Positions 20,241 to 29,234 of a stretch of DNA of 64,000 nt are shown here, one piece after another (within the stretch, counting starts at the first letter, position 1; every line of letters begins with the position of its first letter). Source of the stretch: Phenylobacterium sp. SCN 70-31 (GTDB lineage Bacteria; Pseudomonadota; Alphaproteobacteria; Caulobacterales; Caulobacteraceae); contig NZ_MEEX01000023.1 of assembly GCF_001724605.1 (NCBI RefSeq), positions 1 to 64,000 on the forward strand, written 5' to 3'. A program made the translations under genes and the position numbers. The notes below the pieces were generated by a model that saw nothing but the letters and a program-made list of their open reading frames with translations, did no database searches and was not told the DNA's origin.

Positions 20241-20900
20241 ATGTGGTTCGCAGGCCCGGCGCGCCGGGCGCCCCTCGCCGGCCGTCCGCAGGCGCTCCGC
20301 CCCGGCTTCAGCCTGGAGCCCGGCATGCGGGTCGGCCTGTTCGGCGGCTCGTTCAATCCCGCGCACGAGGGACACGCCCACGTCGCCGAGACGGCCCGCC
20401 GGCGCCTGGGCCTGGACCGCGTCATCTGGCTGGTCTCGCCGCAGAACCCCCTCAAGTCGAGCCACGAGACCGCCAGCCTCGCCCAACGCATGGCCGGCGC
20501 GCGGCGGCTGGCCCGCGGCCCGGCCATGCGGGTCTCCGATCTGGAGACGAAGCTGGGCTCGGCCTACACGGTCGATACGATCCGCTGGCTGAAGGCGCGC
20601 TATCCGGGCGTGCGGTTCGTCTGGATCATGGGCGCCGACAGCCTGGCGTCCTTCCACCGCTGGCGCGGCTGGACCCAGATCATGCGCGAAGTCCCCGTCG
20701 CCGTGGTCTCGCGGCCGTGGATTTCGCTCCGGAGCCGGTTCTCGCCCGCAGCCCGCCGCTTCTCCGGCGCCCGTGTCTCGTCGGCCCAGGCGTCCACCCT
20801 GCTGAACCGCCCCCCGCCGGGCTGGGTTTTCCTGCGCGGCCCCCTGAACTTCCAATCGTCGACGCTGCTGCGGGAGCGGATGCGACGGACAGCCTCGTAA
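20241..20900 (+). CDS. nadD: nicotinate-nucleotide adenylyltransferase
   Basis: The 219-residue protein has VGLFGGSFNPAHEGH (nucleotide-binding (H/T)xGH, about residues 31-45), IMGADSLASFHRW and the closing FQSSTLLRERM, the NadD signature. It makes nicotinate adenine dinucleotide in NAD synthesis. The first 28 residues are an N-terminal extension; an internal ATG at 20325 with GGAG upstream would remove it. It lies 9 nt after the ProA-like gene and upstream of rsfS, as in many alphaproteobacteria. Confidence 0.93.
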   Translation: MWFAGPARRAPLAGRPQALRPGFSLEPGMRVGLFGGSFNPAHEGHAHVAETARRRLGLDRVIWLVSPQNPLKSSHETASLAQRMAGARRLARGPAMRVSDLETKLGSAYTVDTIRWLKARYPGVRFVWIMGADSLASFHRWRGWTQIMREVPVAVVSRPWISLRSRFSPAARRFSGARVSSAQASTLLNRPPPGWVFLRGPLNFQSSTLLRERMRRTAS

Positions 20901-20936
20901 ACCCGACGGAAGGGCGCCTGACCCGCGCCCCGGCAT

Positions 20937-21431
20937 GTGCTAGGATCAGCGCAGCGAGGCATCAGAGGAGCAACCCCGCTGAACCGTAACCCCGCGCCGA
21001 AGCCGGCGCACGAGGCCCCGGCCGACGCCGCGACCTCCCCCCCAAGTCCGGGGCTCGACCACCCCGGTCGCACCACGTCGCCAGATCGCCTGACCGGCAT
21101 CGAGGACCTGATCCTCGGTCGGCTGGACGACGACAAGGCCCAGGACGTCGTCTTCATCGACCTCAAAGGCAAGAGCCCCGTCGCCGACGGGCTGATCGTG
21201 GCGTCGGGCCGCTCGCAGCGGCACGTCGGCGCCATGGCCGACCATCTGCTGCGCACGCTCAAGGAGGCAGGCTACGGCAAATGCCGGGTCGAGGGGATGC
21301 CCAACGCCGACTGGGTGCTGATCGACGCCGGGGATGTGATCGTCCACCTGTTCCGGCCCGAGGTCCGCAGCTTCTACAACATCGAGAAGATCTGGTCGGT
21401 CGAGACCGGCGGCCACCGCGCGGCGGTCTGA
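20937..21431 (+). CDS. rsfS: ribosome silencing factor RsfS
   Basis: The RsfS domain covers about residues 50-155 (ILGRLDDDKAQDVVFIDLKG, DGLIVASGRSQRHVGAMAD, WVLIDAGDVIVHLFRPEVRSFYNIEKIW). The protein binds L14 and blocks subunit joining. The first 50 residues are a disordered Pro/Ala-rich leader. The GTG at 20937 is the only standard start, but it has no ribosome site, while a CTG at 20979 has GAGGAG 8 nt upstream. The true start may therefore be the CTG. Confidence 0.92.
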   Translation: MLGSAQRGIRGATPLNRNPAPKPAHEAPADAATSPPSPGLDHPGRTTSPDRLTGIEDLILGRLDDDKAQDVVFIDLKGKSPVADGLIVASGRSQRHVGAMADHLLRTLKEAGYGKCRVEGMPNADWVLIDAGDVIVHLFRPEVRSFYNIEKIWSVETGGHRAAV

Positions 21432-21505
21432 CGGCCTGGGGCGAAGCCCGACAAGGTTGTTTCGAGCCACGAACCCATAAACACGAGTGGGTCGGCCGCT
21501 TCCGG

Positions 21506-21525
21506 GCCTCCGCGTGAGCGGAGGC
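21506..21525 (+). terminator. hairpin after rsfS, possible transcript end
   Basis: A perfect 8-bp stem (GCCTCCGC / GCGGAGGC) closes a GTGA tetraloop of the GNRA type, 75 nt after the rsfS stop. The following sequence is only moderately T-rich. Confidence 0.45.
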
Positions 21526-21626
21526 TCCATCTTCCATCAAAGTCGGAGATCGCCGCGTCGCAGTCTTGCAAATCGACGCCGACGACCTCCAGCCCCGTTC
21601 GTTTTCGTGGATCCGTGACCGGATCC

Positions 21627-22199
21627 CTACAGCGGGCGCAGCGAAGAGATGCGGTTCAGCATCCCGATGCGGCTCACGTCCCGTACGTCGTCGCGCACGG
21701 TCACGCATCGGCCGCGGTAGTTGGCGTTCTCGCACACCAGCCAGGGCCCCGACCGGCGCGGGAGCTGGATCGAAGCCACGCGGTCGTTGAAGCGCGTGCC
21801 GTCGAGGTTCGGCGTCGCGCCGCGGATCTGCATCGCCTGCCCGCGGAATCCGAAGCGGTCGTAGATAGTGACGCCGTAGCGATCCTGGCCCGGCGGCCTG
21901 ACCCCGGGCGGAGGATAGCCGCCGCCGGGCGGACGTCCCGGTCCGACACCCGCGCCGGGTCCGAAACACGCCAGTCCGCCGTCCGGCCCCACGCCGATGT
22001 CACTGCGGCAACTCGCCAGATTGAGAGACGAATTGGCCCAGCGCCCGCGCGCGTCGCGACACTGGGCGTGCAGGAACTGGCCCTGGACGCTGATGTTGCG
22101 GCATTGGTTCAGGTAGCTGCCCTGCGGCGGCCGCTGAGCATAGGCCGACCCGGCGACGGCCACCGTCGCCAGCGCGATCATTCCGACAGCGATCTTCAT
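21627..22199 (-). CDS. secreted CVNH - beta/gamma-crystallin protein
   Basis: The 190-residue protein has a Sec signal peptide (cleavage after SAYA, about residue 21). A cyanovirin-N homology domain follows (GSYLNQCRNISV to GLACF, about 27-79, with Cys33, 47, 64 and 78). After a Gly/Pro-rich linker (about 80-105) comes a beta/gamma-crystallin-type domain (YGVTIYDRFGFRG to ISSLRPL, about 108-189). CVNH domains bind sugars and crystallin folds often bind calcium, so an envelope or extracellular carbohydrate-binding role is likely. The ATG has GAGAGAGG upstream. It converges on rsfS. Confidence 0.85.
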   Translation of the reverse strand: MKIAVGMIALATVAVAGSAYAQRPPQGSYLNQCRNISVQGQFLHAQCRDARGRWANSSLNLASCRSDIGVGPDGGLACFGPGAGVGPGRPPGGGYPPPGVRPPGQDRYGVTIYDRFGFRGQAMQIRGATPNLDGTRFNDRVASIQLPRRSGPWLVCENANYRGRCVTVRDDVRDVSRIGMLNRISSLRPL

Positions 22200-22404
22200 A
22201 TCCCGAACCTCTCTCTCGTTCGCCCAGGCGTGGCCTGACGGTAGTCCAAGCGCAGCGGCAGGGCCAAGGTTCCTTCGAACCGCCCCGCCGACCGCCGGCA
22301 GGCCGCTGGACTTCCGCCGCCCGTGGGGCGCATCGTCACGCCGGGCGGCAAGGGCGCGCAAGGCGCCGGGCCGGGATCACGCCGGCGGCCCTGGAGGAGA
22401 TCCC

Positions 22405-23793
22405 ATGTCCGAGACCCTGACCGGCGACCTGCTGGACCTGAGCGCCGCCGAAATCGTGGCCACGCTGGCCGCCGGACGCGCCGGCGCGCTCGAACTGACC
22501 GACGCCGCCATCGCCCGCATCGAGGCGCGCGACGGCCCGCTGAACGCCGTCGTCGTCCGGGATTTCGACCGCGCGCGGGCGGCCGCACGCGCCGCCGACC
22601 AGGCGCTGGCGCGCGGCGACCGCCGGCCCCTGCTGGGCCTGCCGATGACGGTCAAGGAGAGCCACGAGGTCGATGGCCTGCCCTCGACCTGGGGAAGCCC
22701 CGCCTTCAGCGGATGGACGGCCTCCAAGGACGCCGTGGCCGTTCACCGCCTCAAGGCGGCCGGGGCGATCATCCTGGGCAAGACCAACGTGCCGCCGTTC
22801 CTCGCCGACTGGCAGTCGACCAACCCGGTGTACGGACGCACCTGCAATCCCTGGGACCTCGGCCGCACGCCGGGCGGCAGTTCCGGCGGCAGCGCCGCGG
22901 CGTTGGCGGCGCGCATGAGCCCGCTCGAAGTGGGCTCGGACATCGGCGGATCGATCCGCGTGCCCGCCGCCTTCTGCGGCGTGTTCGGCCACAAGCCCTC
23001 GTACGGGATCGTGTCCCTGCGCGGCCATTCCCCGCCCGGACTGGACGGCGGACCGATCAGCCTGGCGGTGGTGGGGCCGATGGCGCGCACCGCCGCAGAC
23101 CTCGACCTCGCCCTGGGCGTCCTGGCCGGACCCGAGCCGGAGGAAGCGCGCGGGTGGTCCCTTCACCTGCCCTCCCCCCGCCACGCCACGCTCGCCGATC
23201 ACCGGGTCCTGGTGCTCGACCGGCATCCCGCCGCCGCCACCGACGGCGTCATCCGCGCAGCGGTCGAACGTGTCGCCGCACACCTGGACTCCCAGGGTGT
23301 CCGGGTCTCGCGGTCCAGCGACCGGTTGCCCGACCTCGCCGCCCAGCACCGCGTCTACACCGGGCTGCTCAACGCAGCGCTGTCGCGCGGCTCGCCCACT
23401 GGCACGTCGCTCAACGCCCACGACTGGATGAACCTCCAGGACGCCCAGCTCGCCTATCGCCGCCAGTGGGGCGAACTCTTCAAGGATTTCGACGTCGTCG
23501 TGACTCCCGCCTTCGGCACGGTCGCCTTCCCGCACGTCGACGAGCCGGACAACGGCAAGCGAGTCCTGCGCATCGACGGCCAGGACACAGGCTACTTCGA
23601 CCAGCTCGCCTGGCCGGCGCTCGCGCTGCTTCCAAACCTGCCGGCGACGGCGGTCCCGGTCGGGCTCTCACCCGAGGGCCTGCCGGTGGCCGTGCAGGTC
23701 GTCGGACCCTACCTCGAAGATCGTACGGCCATCGCCTTCGCCGGCCACCTGGAGCGCGCATTCGGCGGCTATCGTCCCCCGCCCAGTTACTGA
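22405..23793 (+). CDS. amidase signature family enzyme
   Basis: The 462-residue protein has the amidase Ser-Ser-Lys triad: Lys in PMTVKESHEV (about 84), the Gly/Ser-rich GGSSGGSAAALAAR (about 160-173) and GSDIGGSIRVPA (about 180). It hydrolyses amide bonds; the substrate is unknown. There are no GatB or GatC neighbours and the sequence is nearer to stand-alone amidases than to GatA. The ATG has GGAGGAG upstream. It is divergent from the CVNH gene. Confidence 0.9.
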   Translation: MSETLTGDLLDLSAAEIVATLAAGRAGALELTDAAIARIEARDGPLNAVVVRDFDRARAAARAADQALARGDRRPLLGLPMTVKESHEVDGLPSTWGSPAFSGWTASKDAVAVHRLKAAGAIILGKTNVPPFLADWQSTNPVYGRTCNPWDLGRTPGGSSGGSAAALAARMSPLEVGSDIGGSIRVPAAFCGVFGHKPSYGIVSLRGHSPPGLDGGPISLAVVGPMARTAADLDLALGVLAGPEPEEARGWSLHLPSPRHATLADHRVLVLDRHPAAATDGVIRAAVERVAAHLDSQGVRVSRSSDRLPDLAAQHRVYTGLLNAALSRGSPTGTSLNAHDWMNLQDAQLAYRRQWGELFKDFDVVVTPAFGTVAFPHVDEPDNGKRVLRIDGQDTGYFDQLAWPALALLPNLPATAVPVGLSPEGLPVAVQVVGPYLEDRTAIAFAGHLERAFGGYRPPPSY

Positions 23794-24017
23794 AGCCGGG
23801 CGGCGGCGCTTTACTTTCGCGCCCGCCGCCGCTACACGCCGGCCCGATGTTCGCGGCCACGCAGAAAATTACCCGCAAAATGACCCGCTCCGGCGGGGCG
23901 TTTGCGGCTGCGCGCGGGTAGAACCGCACCTTCCGCGAAAGCGCTCCGCCCGATGTGCGGGGCGCGCTCTTCAAGCCGGCAAACCGCACTTCGGGCCTCA
24001 TCGAAAAGAGGACCCAG

Positions 24018-25058
24018 ATGCTGACCCAACCTTCCTACCGATCCCTGCGAAACCCCACCGTCGCCATCGTCGGGGCCACCGGCGCCGTGGGCGCCGAGCT
24101 GATCCGCTGTCTCGAAGAGCGCGACTTCCCCGCCGCCGGCGTGCGCCTCCTGGCCTCGGCCCGTTCGGCCGGCCGGACATTGAGCTATCGCGGTCAGGCC
24201 CTGACCGTGCAGGCGGTCGGCCCCGAGAGCTTCGCCGGCGTCCAGCTCGCCTTGTTCGCCGCCGACTCGGAGACGTCGCGCACCTACGCGCCCGTCGCCC
24301 AGGCCGCCGGCGCGGTGGTGGTGGACAACTCCTCGGCCTTCCGCATGGACCTGGACTGTCCGCTGGTGGTGCCAGAAGTGAACCTCGAGACCCTGGCCGG
24401 GCACCGCGGGGTGATCGCCAACCCGAACTGCACGGCGATCATCCTCTGCATGGCGGTCGCCCCGCTTCAGCGCCGCTTCGGCCTCCGCCGGCTGCAGGTG
24501 GCCACCTACCAGGCCGCTTCGGGCGCCGGACAGCCGGCCATGGACGAGCTGGTGGCCTCGACCCGGGCCTATCTGGAAGGCCGGCCGTTCCAGCCCCAGG
24601 TCCTGCCGCACCCTTACGCCTTCAACGTCTTCAGCCACAACGACACGGTCGATCTCGACAGCGGCTACAACGGCGAGGAGCTGAAGGTGATCGCCGAGAC
24701 CCGCCGTATCCTGAGCACCGGCAATCTGCCGATCGGCGTCACCTGCGTCCGGGTGCCCGTGCTGCGCGCCCACACCCTGGCGGTCACCGCTGAACTTGAC
24801 GCCCCCGTGCCGCCCGGCGCGGTGCGCGAATGCCTGGAGGAGGCGCTGGGCGTCCGCGTCGTCGACGACCGGGCGGCCAACCACTTTCCGATGCCCGTCG
24901 AGGCCCAGGGCCAGGGCGACGTACTGGTCGGCCGCATCCGGCGAGACCTGGGCGACCCGTCGGGGCGGTCGGTCGCGCTGCTGCTGGCCGGCGATCAGCT
25001 CCTGAAGGGCGCGGCGCTGAATGCGGTGCAGATCGCCGAACAGCTCCTGGTCGCGTAA
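24018..25058 (+). CDS. asd: aspartate-semialdehyde dehydrogenase
   Basis: The 346-residue enzyme has VAIVGATGAVGAELIR (NADP binding, about 15-30), NSSAFRMDLDCPLVVPEVN, catalytic Cys in ANPNCTAI (about 138), and the TYQAASGAGQ and VRVPVLRAH segments. It reduces aspartyl phosphate to the semialdehyde for lysine/diaminopimelate, threonine and methionine synthesis. The ATG at 24018 has AGAGGA upstream and is preferred to an earlier in-frame start. It lies 9 nt before rlmH. Confidence 0.96.
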   Translation: MLTQPSYRSLRNPTVAIVGATGAVGAELIRCLEERDFPAAGVRLLASARSAGRTLSYRGQALTVQAVGPESFAGVQLALFAADSETSRTYAPVAQAAGAVVVDNSSAFRMDLDCPLVVPEVNLETLAGHRGVIANPNCTAIILCMAVAPLQRRFGLRRLQVATYQAASGAGQPAMDELVASTRAYLEGRPFQPQVLPHPYAFNVFSHNDTVDLDSGYNGEELKVIAETRRILSTGNLPIGVTCVRVPVLRAHTLAVTAELDAPVPPGAVRECLEEALGVRVVDDRAANHFPMPVEAQGQGDVLVGRIRRDLGDPSGRSVALLLAGDQLLKGAALNAVQIAEQLLVA

Positions 25059-25067
25059 GACCGTGGC

Positions 25068-25532
25068 GTGAAGATCGCCATCGTCGCCATCGGCCGCCTG
25101 GCCCGCTCGCCCGAGACCGAACTCGTGAAGCTCTATGCCGAACGAGCCACGGCCGCGGGCCGGGCGCTGGCCCTGGGGCCGGTGGAGGTGTTGGAGGTCG
25201 AGGCGAAGAAGTCCGGCAAGGCGGCCGAGGCCGAAGCGCTGGCGGCGTATCTGGCCGACAGTCACGTCATCGCCTGCGACGAACGCGGCAAGCCGCGCGC
25301 CAGTCGTGCGTTCGCCGCCGAGATCGCGACCCTGCGCGACGACGGCGTGCGGCGCCTGGTGTTCCTGATCGGAGGCGCCGACGGGCTGGCCCCCGATCTT
25401 GTCGCTCGTGCGGGCGGCGTCATGGCGTTCGGGCCCCAGACCTGGCCGCACGCGCTCGCCCGCGCGATGCTCGCGGAACAGATCTACCGCGCTGTCTCCA
25501 TTCTGGGCGGATCACCGTATCATCGGGACTGA
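25068..25532 (+). CDS. rlmH: 23S rRNA pseudouridine1915 N3-methyltransferase RlmH
   Basis: The 154-residue SPOUT methyltransferase starts at GTG (MKIAIVAIGRLARSPETELV) and has VIACDERGKPRASRAFA, VFLIGGADG and the C-terminal knot PHALARAMLAEQIYRAVSI followed by PYHRD. It methylates pseudouridine 1915 in helix 69 of 23S rRNA. Its TGA overlaps the next ATG (TGATG), coupling it to the EnvC-like gene. Confidence 0.96.
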   Translation: MKIAIVAIGRLARSPETELVKLYAERATAAGRALALGPVEVLEVEAKKSGKAAEAEALAAYLADSHVIACDERGKPRASRAFAAEIATLRDDGVRRLVFLIGGADGLAPDLVARAGGVMAFGPQTWPHALARAMLAEQIYRAVSILGGSPYHRD

Positions 25533-26410
25533 TGCGGCGATTTCTGATCTTCGGCGGAACGGCGGTAGGGGCGATCGCGGCGGGCGCGCTCCTCGTGGGC
25601 GCATTCCTGGCCGGCGGGGGGGCCCATGCCACCACCAGCCCACGACTCGAGCGGCTGAACGCCGCGGAGACGGCCCTGTCGGTCGACCAGGGCGTCAACA
25701 TGCACCGGCTGTCGCGGCTGCTGTCGGTGCTGGAACAGCTCAAGCGCGACCCGCCGCCGGCCCTGGTCGTCTCGCCAGACGACGCCAAGTCGGCGGTGCG
25801 CGCCGCCATCCTCGTGAAAGCCCTGACGCCCGAGCTCGAGGCCCGCGCCCGCGGCTACGCCCGTGACGCCGGGGAAGTGATGCGGCAGCGCCGCCTGGCC
25901 GCCGTCCAGAGCGCCGCGATGTTCGAAGCCGACAGCCTGGCCGCCGAGGCGCTGCCCGAGGCGCGCGACGACGCCGGACTGGCCCTGCGCGGCCGGATGG
26001 CGGACGACACCGTCGTGCTGACCCCGCCGGCCCGGCTGGCGCAGCCGGTGGACGGGGCGATCCAACGCCGGTTCGGCGAGCCGATCGCCGGAGGCGGCCG
26101 GGCCAACGGCCTCACCTTCGCCGCCGAACCGGGCGCCCGCGCGGTCAGCCCCGCCACCGGCGTCGTTCAATATGCAGGCCCGGTAAAAGGCTGGGGCGTC
26201 ATCCTGATATTAAGACTAGCCGGGGGATATCATTTGGTGCTTGCTGGTCTCGAGCGAACGTCGGTTCAGGTCGGACAATCCGTCGCGGAAGGTCAACCTG
26301 TCGGCTGGGCCCCGGATGGCCGACAATCGGCCGCCGAGATCTACCTCGAGGTCCGCGAGCAGGGATCGCCCGTCGATCCGATGAAATGGATGCGTAAGCG
26401 TGTGGGCTGA
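25532..26410 (+). CDS. EnvC-like M23/LytM-domain protein lacking zinc ligands
   Basis: The 292-residue protein has an N-terminal signal or membrane segment (about 6-30), a helical region with MHRLSRLLSVLEQLK, and a C-terminal LytM-like domain (QPVDGAIQRRFGEP onward, about 172-290). The usual zinc ligands of M23 peptidases are missing: NGLTFAAEPG stands for HxGxD and EIYLEV for HLHFE. It should therefore be an amidase activator like EnvC, not an enzyme. It is shorter than typical EnvC because the coiled coil is reduced. The rlmH-envC-ctpA-yibQ-rppH order is conserved in alphaproteobacteria. Confidence 0.85.
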   Translation: MRRFLIFGGTAVGAIAAGALLVGAFLAGGGAHATTSPRLERLNAAETALSVDQGVNMHRLSRLLSVLEQLKRDPPPALVVSPDDAKSAVRAAILVKALTPELEARARGYARDAGEVMRQRRLAAVQSAAMFEADSLAAEALPEARDDAGLALRGRMADDTVVLTPPARLAQPVDGAIQRRFGEPIAGGGRANGLTFAAEPGARAVSPATGVVQYAGPVKGWGVILILRLAGGYHLVLAGLERTSVQVGQSVAEGQPVGWAPDGRQSAAEIYLEVREQGSPVDPMKWMRKRVG

Positions 26411-26485
26411 AAACGGCCTCAAAACCGTCCACTCAGTCTGCTCCAAGGGCGGTCTCGAGCCGCGTCAGGGAGTTTGAGCCAGGCT

Positions 26486-27883
26486 ATGAAGAAGTACCTT
26501 CTGATCGGTGCGTCGGCGTTCGTGCTCGGCGCCGGATCCATGGCCTACGTCAGCCAGCAGGCGATCGCGTCCTCACAGCCCCGCGCCAAGACCTACCGGA
26601 TGCTGGGCCTGTTCGGCGACGTGCTGAACACGGTCGAGAACCAGTACGTGACCGAGGTGGACGACACCAAGCTGATCCAGTCGGCCATCGACGGCATGCT
26701 GACGTCTCTCGACCCACACTCGGGCTACCTCAAGCCCGAGGACTTCGACGACATGCGCGACCAGACGCGGGGCGAATACGGCGGCCTGGGCATCGAGGTC
26801 ACCAGCGAGGACGGCGTGGTCAAGGTGATCTCGCCGATGGACGGGACGCCCGCCTTCCGAGCGGGGATCAAGGCCGGCGACTACATCACCTCGGTCAACG
26901 GCCAGAGCGTGCTGGGCCTCACCGTCACAGAGGCGGTGAAGCAGATGCGCGGCCGTCCGGGCGAGCCCGTGACCCTGACCATCGCGCGCGAGAAGTCCGA
27001 TCCGTTCGATGTGAAGCTGGTCCGCGAGGTCATCAAGCCCAAGTCCGCCACCGCCCGGCTGGAAGGCGACTACGGCGTCCTGCGCGTCGGCAGCTTCAAC
27101 GAGAAGACCACCGACGAGACCGAGAAGGCCTTCGCCGAACTCAGGGCCCAGAACCCCAACATGAAGGGGTTGATCCTCGACCTCCGGAACAACCCCGGCG
27201 GTCTTCTGGACCAGGCGGTGGGCGTCTCGGACCTGTTCCTGGAGAACGGCGAGATCGTCAGCCAGCGCGGCCGCGACCCGCGCGACATCGAGCGCTACAA
27301 CGCCCGCACCGGCGACATCACCGGCGGCCTGCCGATCGTGGTGCTGATCAACTCGGGCTCGGCCTCCGCCTCCGAGATCGTCGCCGGCGCGTTGCAGGAC
27401 CGCAAGCGCGCCGAGGTCGTCGGCACCACCAGCTTCGGCAAGGGATCGGTCCAGACGGTGATCCCGCTGCGCGGCGGCATCGACGGGGCGCTGAAGCTGA
27501 CCACGGCGCGCTACTACACGCCGTCGGGCCGCTCGATTCAGAAGACCGGCATCGAGCCCGACCTGGAAGTGGCCCTGACCCGCGAGGAGGCCCAGCTCAT
27601 CGCCAACCGCGCCTACCAGTTCTCCGAGGCTTCGTTCCGCAACGCGCTGAACGCCGACGAGGGCAAGGTCCGCCGCGGCGCGCACGAGCCGGCCGAGGCG
27701 CCGCCCGAGGACTTCGACGAGAAGAAGGATTTCCAGGTCGCCCGAGCCATGGATGTGCTGAAGCACGGTTCGGTCGCGGCCACGCCGAAGCTGCCCAAGC
27801 CCACGGCGCGGATGGCCGAGATCGTCAGCAAGGCCCGCGTCGCCGAAGCCAAGCCGCCCGCGCCGGTCGTCGCGCCGAAGTAG
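26486..27883 (+). CDS. ctpA: S41 family carboxy-terminal processing peptidase
   Basis: The 465-residue periplasmic protease has an N-terminal signal anchor (about 5-25), a PDZ domain (YGGLGIEVTSEDGVVKVI to about 175) and the S41 core (LILDLRNNPGG, catalytic Ser in GSASASEIVAGAL, catalytic Lys in SFGKGSVQ). It trims C-termini of envelope proteins. The ATG at 26486 was chosen over a TTG 12 nt earlier. The C-terminus is Ala/Pro/Lys-rich. It follows the EnvC-like gene by 75 nt. Confidence 0.95.
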   Translation: MKKYLLIGASAFVLGAGSMAYVSQQAIASSQPRAKTYRMLGLFGDVLNTVENQYVTEVDDTKLIQSAIDGMLTSLDPHSGYLKPEDFDDMRDQTRGEYGGLGIEVTSEDGVVKVISPMDGTPAFRAGIKAGDYITSVNGQSVLGLTVTEAVKQMRGRPGEPVTLTIAREKSDPFDVKLVREVIKPKSATARLEGDYGVLRVGSFNEKTTDETEKAFAELRAQNPNMKGLILDLRNNPGGLLDQAVGVSDLFLENGEIVSQRGRDPRDIERYNARTGDITGGLPIVVLINSGSASASEIVAGALQDRKRAEVVGTTSFGKGSVQTVIPLRGGIDGALKLTTARYYTPSGRSIQKTGIEPDLEVALTREEAQLIANRAYQFSEASFRNALNADEGKVRRGAHEPAEAPPEDFDEKKDFQVARAMDVLKHGSVAATPKLPKPTARMAEIVSKARVAEAKPPAPVVAPK

Positions 27884-28103
27884 GCTCCCCCACCGGCCCC
27901 GATATTCAAGCCGCGGATTTCACGTAACACGTTCGACGAACGTGGAGCGTCAATTTGCGAGCCGGGGTCGCGGCCGCCCGGCCTGGGGCACATCCCTTGG
28001 GCGACCGGTGGAGGTTGCGTCCCTTCAAGTCGGGCTTGACGCGTATGTCCGAAAGCCCCCGTTAACCGTGTTGGCCCAGGCTCGGCGACGAGGAGACTCT
28101 CCC

Positions 28104-29234
28104 TTGGCCGCCATCGCCCTTCCACGACTGAAGACGCCCAAGCTGCCCCGCCCGGACTTCGCCGCCCTGGCCAAGAGCCCCGTCGCGGGCCTGGGCGCGG
28201 CGGCGGTGCTGTTCGTCGGCGCCCTGGCGACGGTCGTCCATCTGCTGGCGCCGCCGAACGGGGCCGGAACCTCGGTGCGCATCCCACTGGCCCCGGCCCT
28301 GAGCGCCGCGCCCGCGGGCTGGCGAGAAACGCTGAAAGCCGCCTCAACCACGCCCATGATCGTCAAGGATGTGGTGCGGCTCTCTGAGCGCCCGCTGGAG
28401 CCCGACGCCGCAGCGGGCGGGCGCGAACCTCCAGCCGCAGCCGCGCCATCAGAGGGATCGGCGCTGCCGGCCGCGCCGATCGCCGGCTTCTTCGCCCCCG
28501 GCCCGACGGGGCCGCTGCCGATCATCGCCCAGGACGGCCGCACGCCCGCCCAGGCCTATGCGCGGCCCTTCACCCCCAATGGCCGGCCCAAGGTGTCGCT
28601 GGTGATCGGCGGCCTGGGCCTGAACGCGCGCGCCACCCGCCAGGCTATCGAGACCTTGCGCCCTGAAATCACGCTCTCGTTCGTGGTCTACGCCGAGGGC
28701 CTCCAGGGCTGGATCGACATGGCCCGCGCCCGCGGCCACGAGGTGCTCATCGAAACCCCGATGGAGCCCGTAGACTACCCCGAGAACGATCCCGGTCCGT
28801 ACACCCTGATGGCCGACGCCCAGCCCCCCGAGACGGTCCAGCGCCTGGAGTGGATCCTGTCGCGCGCCACGGGGTACTTCGGCCTGACCAACTATCTGGG
28901 CTCCCGGTTCCTTGCGAGCGAACCCGCCTACGACGCCTTCTCCAGCGCCGTGCGCGGGCGCGGCCTGGCCTTCCTCGACGACGGATCGGCCGCCCGGCGC
29001 GGCGGCGGCATGCCGCGGGCCAGCGCCGACCGGGTGATCGACGACAAGCTTTCGCCCGCCGCCATCGACCAGCAGTTCCTCGCGCTCGAAGCCGGCGCCC
29101 TGCAACGCGGTCAGGCCCTGGGATCGGGGTTCGCCTATCCGGTCACCCTGGAGAAGGTGGCGACCTGGGCCGCGGAGGTCGAACAGCGCGGCTACCAGCT
29201 CGCGCCCGCGTCGGCGCTGACAACCCGCAAATGA
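28104..29234 (+). CDS. divergent polysaccharide deacetylase family protein (YibQ-like)
   Basis: The 376-residue protein has a cytoplasmic start, one membrane anchor (about 30-50), a Pro/Ala-rich linker and a divergent polysaccharide deacetylase domain (KVSLVIGGLGLNARAT, ITLSFVVYAEG, EVLIETPMEPVDYPENDPGP, GYFGLTNYLGSRF). Members lack full metal-binding residues and act in the envelope, usually beside envC and ctpA. TTG at 28104 is the best start: AGGAG sits 8 nt upstream, and the upstream frame has no support. Its TGA overlaps the rppH ATG. Confidence 0.85.
   Translation: MAAIALPRLKTPKLPRPDFAALAKSPVAGLGAAAVLFVGALATVVHLLAPPNGAGTSVRIPLAPALSAAPAGWRETLKAASTTPMIVKDVVRLSERPLEPDAAAGGREPPAAAAPSEGSALPAAPIAGFFAPGPTGPLPIIAQDGRTPAQAYARPFTPNGRPKVSLVIGGLGLNARATRQAIETLRPEITLSFVVYAEGLQGWIDMARARGHEVLIETPMEPVDYPENDPGPYTLMADAQPPETVQRLEWILSRATGYFGLTNYLGSRFLASEPAYDAFSSAVRGRGLAFLDDGSAARRGGGMPRASADRVIDDKLSPAAIDQQFLALEAGALQRGQALGSGFAYPVTLEKVATWAAEVEQRGYQLAPASALTTRK

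Noticed and set aside
23794..24017. Lysine riboswitch or attenuator upstream of asd
   Set aside because: No conserved riboswitch pairing or leader peptide could be recognised in the 224 nt.
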